Part shown: in pieces, positions 32,945 through 41,139 of the stretch
Numbering within the stretch: position 1 is the stretch's first letter
Layout: each line of letters begins with the position of its first letter
NCBI GenBank assembly: GCA_900551115.1
Contig: URUY01000007.1
Location: 62,001-126,000, forward strand
Origin: an uncultured Lachnospiraceae bacterium
GTDB taxonomy: Bacteria; Bacillota; Clostridia; Lachnospirales; Lachnospiraceae
Direction of reading: 5' to 3'
Length of the DNA: 64,000 nt
Program-made: the position numbers and the translations under genes
Notes under the pieces: model-generated
What the model saw: only the letters and a program-made list of their open reading frames with translations
What the model was told of the DNA's origin: nothing
Database searches by the model: none

Positions 32945-33304
32945 CTACTTCTCTCCTCTGATAACTTCATCAATTTTTTTGGACATGTTGACACCGTATT
33001 CAATGGACTGGTCCATAATAAAGGTAATGTCCGGCGTATTCCTTAAGTTGATGGTTTTGGCAAGCTGGTTTTTAATATAGCCCTCGGCACTCTTTAAGCC
33101 CTTGTAGGTCTCTTCCCTTGCCTTATCATCCCCCAGCACACTGATCCATGCCTTGCAGGTCTTTAAATCAGGCGCTACCTCTACCGCAACCACACTGGTC
33201 AGCGGACTTATCCGCGGGTCCTTAATATCCCCACGGATAATCTCAGCCAGCACACGCTGCACCTCCCCGTTAATACGGGTGCTTTTTACACTGTTTTTTC
33301 TCAT
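32945..33304 (-). CDS. rbfA: Ribosome-binding factor A
   Basis: A 119-residue KH-type factor that helps mature the 16S rRNA 5' end of the small subunit. The opening RINGEVQRVLAEIIRGDIKDPR, the centre DLKTCKAWISVLGD and the end NLRNTPDITFIMDQSIEYG are typical. It follows infB as usual, but across an unusually structured 138-bp spacer. GGAG precedes its ATG. Confidence 0.95.
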   Translation of the reverse strand: MRKNSVKSTRINGEVQRVLAEIIRGDIKDPRISPLTSVVAVEVAPDLKTCKAWISVLGDDKAREETYKGLKSAEGYIKNQLAKTINLRNTPDITFIMDQSIEYGVNMSKKIDEVIRGEK

Positions 33305-33319
33305 TGATACTCCTTTTTT

Positions 33320-33451
33320 GAGCTATTGCTCATCCACGGAGAATGACCCCCTGGGTCATTCTCCCCGCTGAGACTTGGAAATTCTTGGCGAAGTACCCTT
33401 TGGTACGAGCCTCTAGAATTTCTTCCTACCCACTAAAGTCCTTTAGCGTGG
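33320..33451. other. Hairpin cluster in the infB-rbfA spacer
   Basis: Four stems follow one another: GAGC/GCTC (33320-33331), a perfect 12-bp stem GGAGAATGACCC with its complement (33338-33364), a nested stem with GAAATTCT outer arms and GTACC inner arms (33378-33422), and CCACTAAAG/CTTTAGcGTGG (33430-33451). The infB TAA stop lies inside the last. None is followed by a T-tract on the minus strand except that TTTTTT lies on the plus strand at 33314. They may be mRNA processing or stability elements. Confidence 0.75.
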
Positions 33452-36400
33452 TACCTCGACCATAATATAAGCCTCTACAACATCCAGCTCCTGCATCTGG
33501 TCAAAGCCGTCAAATACAAGACCGCACTCAAACCCTGCCTTTACTTCCTTTACATCATCCTTAAATCTCTTTAAGGATGCCAGCTCGCCCTCAAATATCT
33601 GCTTGCCTTCCCGGCTGATGCGCACCTTGGCGCCTCGCTGGAATATACCGTCAAGCACATAGGAGCCTGCGATGTTGCCGACTGCAGATGCTTTGAATAT
33701 CTGCCGAACCTCTGCATGACCGATAACCTTTTCTTCAAATACAGGGTCAAGCATACCCTTCATGGCAGCTTCAATATCCTCGATTGCCTGATAGATTACC
33801 TTATACAGACGGACATCCACGCCCTCGCGCTCTGAAATGGCTTTTGCCGTTGCATCCGGGCGCACATTAAAGCCGATGATAATCGCGGAAGATGCGCTTG
33901 CCAGCATAACATCGGATTCGTTGATGGCGCCAACGCCGCCGTGAATGCATTTTACGATTACTTCTTCATTGGAAAGCTTCACAAGGCTCTGCTTTACTGC
34001 CTCTACGCTGCCCTGTACATCGGCCTTCACAATCAGGTTTAATTCCTTCAGATTGCCTTCCTGAATCTGAGAGAACAAATCATCCAAAGACATCTTGCTC
34101 TTAGTCTCTTCCAACATCTTTTCCTTATTCTGTGCAAGATAGGTCTCAGCAAAGGATTTTGCTGTTTTATCATTTTCATGGGCAATAAATACTTCGCCTG
34201 CGCTGGGAACATCATTAAGACCCAGGATTTCTACGGGAGTAGACGGTCCTGCTTCCTTTACTCTTCTTCCCTTGTCATCTATCATGGCACGCACTTTACC
34301 GTGGCTTGCGCCTGTGGAAATAAAATCACCTACATGAAGGGTACCCTTCTGTACCAGTACGGTTGCTACCGGACCGCGCCCCTTATCCAGCTCGCCTTCA
34401 ATCACTAGACCTCTTGCCTGCCTGTTGGGATTTGCCTTAAGCTCTAAAATATCGGAGGTCAGAAGAATGGTTTCCAAAAGGTCCTCAATTCCTTCTCCTG
34501 ATTTTGCGGATACGGGTACAAACTCCGTTGTTCCGCCCCAGTCTACCGGAATCAGTTCATATTCTGTCAGCTCCTGTTTTACACGGTCAACGTTGGCACT
34601 GGGCTTATCAACCTTGTTGATTGCCACAATAATCTCAATGCCGGCAGCCTTTGCATGATTGATTGCTTCTACAGTCTGAGGCATAACGCCATCATCTGCC
34701 GCAACTACCAAAATCGCAATATCCGTTGCATTGGCGCCGCGCATACGCATAGCCGTAAACGCTTCGTGTCCGGGTGTATCTAAGAAGGTAATCTTTCTGT
34801 CATCTACGGAAACCGTGTATGCACCGATATGCTGCGTAATGCCGCCTGCTTCCCTTCCCGTTACATTTGTCTTACGGATAGCGTCAAGCAGAGAGGTTTT
34901 ACCGTGGTCTACATGCCCCATAACACAGATTACAGGAGGACGGGATTCCTTTTCCTCTTCCTGCTCTTCTTCTTCCTTTAAAAGTTCCTCGATAACGTCT
35001 ACCTTAACTTCCTTCTCACAGAGAATTTCATATTCCATGGCAATATTTTCTGCTTCCTCATAAGAAATTTCCTGATTCAGCGTTACGATTTTGCCCTCTA
35101 AAAACAACTTCTTAATAATGGCAGAGGACTGAATCTTCATTTTTTCTGCCAGTTCCTTAATGGTAATGCTCTCAGGCAGTACAATAACCTTGATAACTTC
35201 CTCTACCGTCTCTTCCTTTTTCTTTTCCGGCTTGATAAATCTGCCCGGTTTGTTCTTTACCGCATCCTCCTCTTCATAGATAAAGTCCTTGCGTGAACGC
35301 TTATCCTTTTCCTGACTGATGCGGCGTTTTTCTTCATCTCTGTGCTTTTCGGCATCCTTAATCGGAGCTTCTGCCACAAAGCCTTTGCTCTGGCCCGGTT
35401 TTCTGAAGTTATCTCTCTGTCCGCCGCCTGGTCTGCTATCGCGGCTGCTATTGTTATAAGGCCTGTCACCACCCGCATTAGCGCCATTGCTGCGGAAACC
35501 GCCCTGACCAGCAAAAGCACCCGGCCTGCTGCCGCCTTCCATTCTTCTGTCCGGTCTTTGACCCTGAGGTCTGTCACTTCTGTTGCCGCCGTTTCCATAA
35601 GAAGGTCTCTCGCCTCCTGTCCTTGTCTGATTATAGCCCTGACCCGTCTGTCCGGTTCTGTTATAGCCGCCCTGAGACTGTCTGTTCTGATTGTAACCCT
35701 GACCGCCCTGAGGTCTGTCACCTCTGTTCTGGTAACCCTGACCGCCCTGGGGTCTGTCGCCTCTGTTCTGGTAGCCTTGACCCTGAGGTCTGTCGCCTCT
35801 GTTCTGGTAGCCCTGACCCTGAGGCCTGTCGCCTCTGTTCTGGTAGCCCTGACCCTGAGGCCTGTCATTTCTGTCTGCTCTTTCCGCTCCGTCCTGTCTA
35901 TCCGTTCTTTCCGGTCTGTTTTCCGTAACGGCTGCGGTGTCGCTTACCTGTACTTTTTCCGGTACTGCCGGCTTTACAGCCTGCGCAGGTTCCTTTGCTG
36001 CATTTACAGCCGTATTCTCTGACTGCTGGCTCTTCTGCTGCTTTATAGGCGGCACCATCTGTACGCTGGGAGTGGGAGAAGGAGGCGTCAGGGGTCTAAT
36101 CGGTCTTACCGGTGCCGGCTGTCCCGGTCTTACATTCTGGGCCGGTCTTGTATTCTGAGCCGGTTTCCCTCCTGCATTGCTCCTGCTCTGATTATTTCCC
36201 GAAGGCCTGTTTCCCTGCTGTCCCGGTACTCTGGAATTCTGGGGATTGCTCACAAAAATAATCTTCTTTTTCTTTTTGGGAGCGTCCTCCTTCTTTTCCT
36301 TTGAAACAGCAGACTGCTCTGCGGGTTTTTCTTCCTGCACATTTTCAGCAGCCTTTGTACCGCTGAAATGTTTTCTCACCATCTCCGCGGCGTCATCCTC

Positions 36401-36514
36401 TACCGTACTCTGCGCTGCTTTTGCTTCTATTCCTTTTTCCTGTAAGAAAGAAAGGATTTCTTTACTCTGTTTATCTAATTCTTTTGCAAGTTCATGTATC
36501 TTCATTTTCGCCAT
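33443..36514 (-). CDS. infB: Translation initiation factor IF-2
   Basis: A 1023-residue IF-2. The N-terminal IF2N domain (MKIHELAKELDKQSKEIL) is followed by a very long low-complexity linker (about residues 55-400), a second IF2N domain (ITIKELAEKMKIQSSAIIKK) and the GTPase. G1 is GHVDHGKTSL, G2 lies in GGITQHIGAY, G3 is DTPGH, G4 is NKVD and G5 is SAK. Domains II-IV continue to the end. The linker includes four near-identical 12-13-residue repeats. It brings fMet-tRNA to the 30S subunit. It lies in the nusA operon. Confidence 0.97.
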   Translation of the reverse strand: MAKMKIHELAKELDKQSKEILSFLQEKGIEAKAAQSTVEDDAAEMVRKHFSGTKAAENVQEEKPAEQSAVSKEKKEDAPKKKKKIIFVSNPQNSRVPGQQGNRPSGNNQSRSNAGGKPAQNTRPAQNVRPGQPAPVRPIRPLTPPSPTPSVQMVPPIKQQKSQQSENTAVNAAKEPAQAVKPAVPEKVQVSDTAAVTENRPERTDRQDGAERADRNDRPQGQGYQNRGDRPQGQGYQNRGDRPQGQGYQNRGDRPQGGQGYQNRGDRPQGGQGYNQNRQSQGGYNRTGQTGQGYNQTRTGGERPSYGNGGNRSDRPQGQRPDRRMEGGSRPGAFAGQGGFRSNGANAGGDRPYNNSSRDSRPGGGQRDNFRKPGQSKGFVAEAPIKDAEKHRDEEKRRISQEKDKRSRKDFIYEEEDAVKNKPGRFIKPEKKKEETVEEVIKVIVLPESITIKELAEKMKIQSSAIIKKLFLEGKIVTLNQEISYEEAENIAMEYEILCEKEVKVDVIEELLKEEEEQEEEKESRPPVICVMGHVDHGKTSLLDAIRKTNVTGREAGGITQHIGAYTVSVDDRKITFLDTPGHEAFTAMRMRGANATDIAILVVAADDGVMPQTVEAINHAKAAGIEIIVAINKVDKPSANVDRVKQELTEYELIPVDWGGTTEFVPVSAKSGEGIEDLLETILLTSDILELKANPNRQARGLVIEGELDKGRGPVATVLVQKGTLHVGDFISTGASHGKVRAMIDDKGRRVKEAGPSTPVEILGLNDVPSAGEVFIAHENDKTAKSFAETYLAQNKEKMLEETKSKMSLDDLFSQIQEGNLKELNLIVKADVQGSVEAVKQSLVKLSNEEVIVKCIHGGVGAINESDVMLASASSAIIIGFNVRPDATAKAISEREGVDVRLYKVIYQAIEDIEAAMKGMLDPVFEEKVIGHAEVRQIFKASAVGNIAGSYVLDGIFQRGAKVRISREGKQIFEGELASLKRFKDDVKEVKAGFECGLVFDGFDQMQELDVVEAYIMVEVPR
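35705..35866 (-). repeat. In-gene tandem repeats in the IF-2 linker
   Basis: Three 36-bp units and one 39-bp unit (35720-35866) encode DRPQGQGYQNRG-type repeats at IF-2 residues about 217-265, followed by a partial fifth unit. The linker is rich in Gly, Arg, Gln and Asn and looks like an RGG-type disordered RNA-binding tract. Confidence 0.88.
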
Positions 36515-36528
36515 GCTTCTTAAACCTC

Positions 36529-36849
36529 CTAGTTTTGCAATTCTTCCAGATGTTTTGTTACCGTGTGCGCAAGACCTTCATTGATAAGTGCAACCGAAGT
36601 ACGTTCGCCCTTTCCCATGGCATGCCCCAGCTCCTCCTTAGTCCCGTATGTATATACCGGCACATTATAAAAAGCGCACTTATCCCTGAAAAGCTTTTTT
36701 GTATTGTCTGACGCATCTTCTGCTACGATAACCAGCACAGCCGAACCGTTCTTTACGGCATTTTCTGTGGAAAACTCACCGCTTACCACATTCCTGCCCC
36801 TCGCTGCCAGACTTAACAGTGCATATATCTTATTCTGCTTCAATCTCAC
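36529..36849 (-). CDS. ylxQ: L7Ae-family ribosomal-like protein YlxQ
   Basis: A 106-residue L7Ae/L30e/Gadd45-fold RNA-binding protein. The signature LLSLAARGRNVVSGEF and the AVLVIVAEDASDNTKKLF segment match YlxQ of the nusA-infB operon, which binds RNA kink-turns. The start is uncertain: GTG at 36849 has AAGGAG four bases upstream, while TTG at 36843 has wider spacing. The ORF extends to an ATG at 36882 that lies inside ylxR and is unlikely. It overlaps the ylxR end by about 20 bp. Confidence 0.85.
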   Translation of the reverse strand: MRLKQNKIYALLSLAARGRNVVSGEFSTENAVKNGSAVLVIVAEDASDNTKKLFRDKCAFYNVPVYTYGTKEELGHAMGKGERTSVALINEGLAHTVTKHLEELQN

Positions 36850-37102
36850 TAAACTCCTTTTCCAAGTCCTTATAAACCTCATCCGGAATAGTCATTTTAA
36901 AGGAACGTTCCAATCCCTTGTTCCTTCTTGCCTGCTTCAAACATGCGGCACTCTTACAAAGGTATGCGCCCCTTCCGTTCTTTTTACCTGTTACATCTAA
37001 AACAATGGGGCCTTCCGGTGTTTTTAAAATGCGCATCATTTCTTTTTTGCTCTTCATTTCACCGCAGCCAATGCATTGTCTTAAAGGAATTTTTTTATTC
37101 AT
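36830..37102 (-). CDS. ylxR: YlxR (RnpM/DUF448) nucleic acid-binding protein
   Basis: A 90-residue protein with the DUF448 signature RQCIGCGEMKSKKEMMRI and GRGAYLCKSAACLKQA. Family members bind RNA; in Bacillus the protein has been linked to RNase P regulation. The start at 37102 overlaps the nusA stop by 8 bp, a typical coupling. The longer frame lies within nusA and is a shadow. Confidence 0.93.
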   Translation of the reverse strand: MNKKIPLRQCIGCGEMKSKKEMMRILKTPEGPIVLDVTGKKNGRGAYLCKSAACLKQARRNKGLERSFKMTIPDEVYKDLEKEFSEIEAE

Positions 37103-38258
37103 TATCGATATCAGCAGCCTCCTCATAGGACTCTTCAAAGCCGTCCTCTTCATAGTCTTCGTCCTCGTACTCGTCATACTCATCCACATAGTCCTCGTAT
37201 CTGAAGCCGGGAGCATCCTTTGCCTGTGTCTCTGACTTGATATCAATCTTGTAGCCTGTCAGTCTTGCGGCAAGCCTTGCATTCTGTCCTTCCTTACCGA
37301 TGGCAAGGGAAAGCTGATAATCGGGTACGACTACTTTCGCAGTCTTTTCATCCGGGTCAGCGAATACAGCAACGATTTTGGCGGGAGACAATGCATTCTG
37401 AATCAGATTGCCGGGGTTCTCATCCCAGTTTACAATATCTATTTTCTCTCCGCGCAGCTCTTCTACTATGGCGTTTACCCTGGCACCGTTTAATCCTACA
37501 CAGGCGCCTACGGCATCTACATTGGGATTGTTGCTCCACACTGCAATCTTGGTACGGCTGCCGGCCTCACGGGCAATGCTCTTAATCTCTACGGTGCCGT
37601 CCTTGATTTCCGTTACTTCGGATTCAAACAGTCTCTTTACCAGCTCCGGATGTGTGCGGCTTACATTGATACGGGGACCCTTCGGGGTATTCTTTACTTC
37701 CAGAATGTAAACCTTGATTCTCTCGGTAGGTTTAAATACCTCACCCTTCACCTGCTCGCTTTCTGTCAGCATGGCATCAGCCTTTCCTAAGTTGATGCTG
37801 ATATTACGTCCTACATAACGCTGTACCACACCGGTCACTACATCCTTTTCCTTCTCATAGTACTGGTTGTAAATTACGCTTCTTTCCTCTTCGCGGATTT
37901 TCTGCAGAATGACATTCTTTGCATTCATGGTAGCGATACGTCCAAACTCCTTGGATTTGATTTCCACATGCAGAATATCTCCGACCTTTGCCTTGGAAGA
38001 AATCTCCTGTGCGGCGGGAAGCGCAATCTGCAGGCAGTCGTCCTCCACATCCTCCTCCGTTTCTACTACCTCTTTTTCTGCATAGCATAAAAAGTCGCAG
38101 GTTTCCCTGTTGATTTCCACCTTAATATTATCCGCCTTGCCAAAATGGTTTTTGCATGCCGTTACCAGAGAATTTTCAATCGCTTCAAACAATGTTTCTT
38201 TGCTGATTTCCTTCTCCTTTTCTAATATATCAAGTGCTTCCATCAATTCTTTATTCAT
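37095..38258 (-). CDS. nusA: Transcription termination/antitermination factor NusA
   Basis: A 387-residue protein with an N-terminal RNA polymerase-binding domain (MEALDILEKEKEISKETLFE), an S1 domain (about 135-200; VVTGVVQRYVGRNISINLG) and two KH domains (AVWSNNPNVDAVGACVG; LSLAIGKEGQNARLAARLTGYKI, in part). It lacks the C-terminal acidic repeats of Proteobacteria but ends in a strongly acidic tail of about 35 residues (DEYEDEDYEEDG). It controls pausing and termination. It follows rimP by 32 bp. Confidence 0.96.
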   Translation of the reverse strand: MNKELMEALDILEKEKEISKETLFEAIENSLVTACKNHFGKADNIKVEINRETCDFLCYAEKEVVETEEDVEDDCLQIALPAAQEISSKAKVGDILHVEIKSKEFGRIATMNAKNVILQKIREEERSVIYNQYYEKEKDVVTGVVQRYVGRNISINLGKADAMLTESEQVKGEVFKPTERIKVYILEVKNTPKGPRINVSRTHPELVKRLFESEVTEIKDGTVEIKSIAREAGSRTKIAVWSNNPNVDAVGACVGLNGARVNAIVEELRGEKIDIVNWDENPGNLIQNALSPAKIVAVFADPDEKTAKVVVPDYQLSLAIGKEGQNARLAARLTGYKIDIKSETQAKDAPGFRYEDYVDEYDEYEDEDYEEDGFEESYEEAADIDNE

Positions 38259-38290
38259 TTTCCGTTATCCTCCTGTTTTCGTTCTATATT

Positions 38291-38755
38291 TTAAAAATCA
38301 AACGCAAGCCTGATAAGCGCCACATCGCTTTTTGCAAATACCATTTCCCCGCTCTCTGTTTCTACGGTTATGGAATCCGCATCATAGGCTTTCAATACGC
38401 CTGAAAATTCTTTGCATTTTTCAATTGGTTTATACGTTTTAACCTCTACCTTTTCTCCGAGGCTCTTTTCAAAATGCTTATCCTTTTTTAAGGTTCTGCC
38501 AAGTCCCGGACTTGAAACCTCCAATATATAAGCGTCCTCGATAAAATCTTCCTTATCCAGTACCTCGGACAAGGCCCTGCTTACATTTTCACAATCCTGA
38601 ATGTTTACTCCCTCCGGCTTGTCAATATAAGCTCTTAAATACCAGTCTGCACCTTCTTTTACATATTCCACATCATAGATGTCCACACCGTTTGCGGAAG
38701 CTATGGGTGTAAGCAGTGCCTCTGTTTTGGATTCGTATGTCTCTCTTTTAGACAT
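38291..38755 (-). CDS. rimP: Ribosome maturation factor RimP
   Basis: A 154-residue 30S assembly factor. Conserved segments are VDIYDVEYVKEGADWYLR, the RimP core around NVSRALSEVLD and the YILEVSSPGLGRTLK motif. The C-terminal Sm-like barrel begins near residue 95. The start at 38755 is set by AAGGTGGG upstream; the longer frame runs through the leader hairpin. It opens the rimP-nusA-ylxR-ylxQ-infB-rbfA-nrnA-truB-ribF operon. Confidence 0.95.
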   Translation of the reverse strand: MSKRETYESKTEALLTPIASANGVDIYDVEYVKEGADWYLRAYIDKPEGVNIQDCENVSRALSEVLDKEDFIEDAYILEVSSPGLGRTLKKDKHFEKSLGEKVEVKTYKPIEKCKEFSGVLKAYDADSITVETESGEMVFAKSDVALIRLAFDF

Positions 38756-38838
38756 GTACCCACCTTTTCCTTTCCATATGAAGTTGTATTTTCCTGCATG
38801 GCGGAATATATCACACCATTTTTTGTTACACACATACA

Positions 38839-38866
38839 AGAAAGAGTGGCGCAAGCCACTCTTTCT
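38839..38866 (-). promoter_or_regulatory. Perfect 12-bp hairpin in the rimP operon leader
   Basis: AGAAAGAGTGGC (38839-38850), 4-nt loop, exact complement (38855-38866). On the minus strand it lies about 25 nt after the likely transcription start and is followed by TTGTATGTGTG, a poor terminator tail. It may be an attenuator-like or protein-binding leader element. Confidence 0.75.
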
Positions 38867-38892
38867 AATATCATCACTATGCAACTATACTC

Positions 38893-38921
38893 AGTTTATA
38901 CCTGTTTATCAAAAAAGTCAA
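38893..38921 (-). promoter_or_regulatory. Promoter of the rimP-nusA-infB operon
   Basis: On the minus strand TTGACT (38916-38921), 17 bp, TAAACT (38893-38898). It lies 20 bp after the symporter stop. Confidence 0.75.
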
Positions 38922-38942
38922 CAGCAAAAAGCTAATCTTTCC

Positions 38943-40484
38943 TTATTCTTCGTTTTCCTCATCCGTAAGCACCAATTTCTGCTCAACCGTTACCAGCTCT
39001 TCATAGCAGATAAACAGTTCATCCGTCTTCTCCTTCTTCATCTTGGGAGAAATAAGGCTCACAGCCGGTACTACGATAAGACCTGCTATCATAGCAGCTG
39101 CACCTGCATTAATCGGAGATTCTATAAATTTAAAGAACATATTGGATACCGTAATGCCGATACCGCAGGCAAAGCTTGCCCAGACAGCCGCTTTCGTCAC
39201 TCCCCGCCAATACAGACCGTAAAGGAAGGGTGCCAGGAAAGCGCCTGCAAGCGCTCCCCAGGAAATACCCATAAGCTGCGCAATAAAAGCAGGAGGGTCA
39301 AGTGCCAGTACTACAGAAACTGCCACAAAGACAATCAAAAATACACGCATCCATAAAAGCTGTTTTTTGTCATCCATCTTTTTCACAATATTTCCCTTGA
39401 TAAAATCCAGAGTCAGCGTAGAGCTGGAGGTCAGTACCAGAGAGGACAGCGTTGACATGGAAGCTGACAGTACCAGCACAATAACGATTCCGATTAAAAT
39501 ATCGGGCAGTGTATTTAGCATAACCGGAATAATCGCATCATAGATAACGCCGCCCTGTGCGTTTCTGATAGCTTCCGTATCGAAAAGCCTGCCGAAACCG
39601 CCAAGGAAATAGCAGCCGCCGGAAATAATTACCGCAAATACCGTAGAAATAATAGTTCCTGTCTTTACAGCCTTTTCATCCCTTATGGCATAGAATTTAT
39701 GTACCATCTGAGGCAGTCCCCAGGTTCCTAAGGAGGTCAGGATTACTACACCTAACAGATTTAAGGGGTCCGGTCCGAAGAAGGAGGCAAATGCTCCCTG
39801 CTGTCCTTTTGTCACCGCAATATCGCTTGGAATCTCGGAAAGCCTGAATACAGCCTCCATAAAACCGCCCTGTCCGTTCAATACAGCCGCAATAACTGCC
39901 ACAATGCCAAAGAGCATGACGATACCCTGTATGAAGTCGTTGATTGCCGTAGCCATATAACCGCCCATAATAACATAGACACAGGTCAGTGCCGCCATTA
40001 CGGCAACGCACACCGCGTAGGGAATGTCAAAGGCCATTTCAAACAGCCTCGAAAGGCCGTTATACACCGATGCCGTATAAGGAATCAGGAACACAAAGGA
40101 AATCAAAGATGCTGCAACCCTGAGTGCATTGCTGTCAAAGCGTTTGCCAAAGTAATCCGGCATGGTCTTTGCCCGCAGATGCTTACTCATAATACGGGTT
40201 CTGCGCCCCAATACCACCCAGGCAAGCAGAGAACCGATTAAGGCGTTGCCGATACCAATCCAGACTGCCGACAGTCCGTACTTATAACCGAACTGCCCCG
40301 CATATCCCACAAAAACCACCGCGCTGAAATAGGAGGTGCCGTAAGCAAAAGCAGTAAGCCACGGGCCTACGCTCCTGCCTCCCAATACAAAATCATCTAC
40401 ATTGGTAGCGTGCCGTCTGGCATACAGCCCCACACCTAACATCACGCAAAAAAATACCAGTAACATCAAAACCTTCGCTATCAT
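38943..40484 (-). CDS. Sodium:solute symporter (SSS family)
   Basis: A 513-residue transporter with about 13 helices. The N-terminus is YARRHATNVDDFVLGGRSVG, then GTSYFSAVVFVGYAG, and the SSS signature region is GGYMATAINDFIQGIVML. The acidic C-terminal tail is cytoplasmic. The family imports proline, pantothenate, sugars or organic acids with Na+. Being downstream of the aryl-CoA ligase/indolepyruvate oxidoreductase genes suggests an aromatic acid or amino acid substrate, but this is inference. It is separated from those genes by a 167-bp palindrome. Confidence 0.9.
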   Translation of the reverse strand: MIAKVLMLLVFFCVMLGVGLYARRHATNVDDFVLGGRSVGPWLTAFAYGTSYFSAVVFVGYAGQFGYKYGLSAVWIGIGNALIGSLLAWVVLGRRTRIMSKHLRAKTMPDYFGKRFDSNALRVAASLISFVFLIPYTASVYNGLSRLFEMAFDIPYAVCVAVMAALTCVYVIMGGYMATAINDFIQGIVMLFGIVAVIAAVLNGQGGFMEAVFRLSEIPSDIAVTKGQQGAFASFFGPDPLNLLGVVILTSLGTWGLPQMVHKFYAIRDEKAVKTGTIISTVFAVIISGGCYFLGGFGRLFDTEAIRNAQGGVIYDAIIPVMLNTLPDILIGIVIVLVLSASMSTLSSLVLTSSSTLTLDFIKGNIVKKMDDKKQLLWMRVFLIVFVAVSVVLALDPPAFIAQLMGISWGALAGAFLAPFLYGLYWRGVTKAAVWASFACGIGITVSNMFFKFIESPINAGAAAMIAGLIVVPAVSLISPKMKKEKTDELFICYEELVTVEQKLVLTDEENEE

Positions 40485-40518
40485 TCCTTATCCCTCTCAC
40501 ATTTTGTATACGTTTTCA

Positions 40519-40685
40519 GGTAATTGAAAAATATTTTGGTGCAATTATATTCCATGAAAACCGCGCTCTCGCTCCGTAAAAAACGTAGCAGTACATAGGG
40601 CTGTAAAATACACAGCCCAAGTGCTGACGTTTTTTAAGGGCTTTTCATCGGAATATAAGTTGCACTTAACTATTTTTCAATCACC
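40519..40685. repeat. 167-bp imperfect palindrome
   Basis: The outer arms GGTAATTGAAAAATA (40519-40533) and its near-complement ending at 40685 continue inward with matching GTGCAA-TTATATTCC and ATGAAAA blocks and AAAAAACGTNAGCA blocks. They end in a central stem GGGCTGT/ACAGCCC (40598-40604, 40612-40618). The left arm has about 10 extra bases near 40561-40576. It fills almost all of the 212-bp gap between the ACT gene and the symporter. It resembles a MITE or a very large RNA hairpin; no clear target duplication is visible. Confidence 0.85.
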
Positions 40686-40696
40686 GTCATTACTCT

Positions 40697-41125
40697 TTAC
40701 ATATTCTGAATTTCTTCCGCTGTCACCAGCTCCACGTCTGTTCCCTTAAGTACCTCTGCCGCCTTTGCAAGGTCAGAGGTCTTTAATACGATGGAAGCGT
40801 CATCCGTTCCCGTGGAAAGTGCATACATATATTCAATATTGATGCCGGATTTGCAGATTACCTCCAAAAGCTCCTGCAGCTGGCCTACCCTGTGGCAGAG
40901 CTTAATGCCCAGCACGTCTGTCAGCATAGCGGAAAAGCCGTTTGCCGAAAGGGCTTCCCTTCCTGCCTCCGGTTTTGTTACCAAAAGCCTTAAAAGGCCG
41001 TAATCGCTGGTATCCGCAAGACTTAAGGATACGATATTGACATCATTCTGCTTTAACACGTCCAATACCTCCTCCAGTCTGCCTTCTCTGTTTTCAATAA
41101 AAACGGATAATTGTTTAATATACAT
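40697..41125 (-). CDS. Tandem ACT-domain amino acid-binding protein
   Basis: A 142-residue protein of two ACT domains (residues about 1-68 and 70-140; KQLSVFIENREGRLEEVLD and HRVGQLQELLEVICKSGIN). Such proteins bind amino acids as regulators and often sit next to phenylacetate-CoA ligase genes in Firmicutes and archaea. It lies 14 bp after paaK and probably senses an aromatic amino acid, although no enzyme domain is attached. Confidence 0.9.
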   Translation of the reverse strand: MYIKQLSVFIENREGRLEEVLDVLKQNDVNIVSLSLADTSDYGLLRLLVTKPEAGREALSANGFSAMLTDVLGIKLCHRVGQLQELLEVICKSGINIEYMYALSTGTDDASIVLKTSDLAKAAEVLKGTDVELVTAEEIQNM

Positions 41126-41139
41126 AAGCCTCTCCTTTC

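Noticed and set aside
35342..36022. 226-codon plus-strand frame opposite infB
   Set aside because: It lies antisense to the IF-2 linker; the repeats in it mirror the IF-2 repeats. No ribosome binding site or family similarity is visible.
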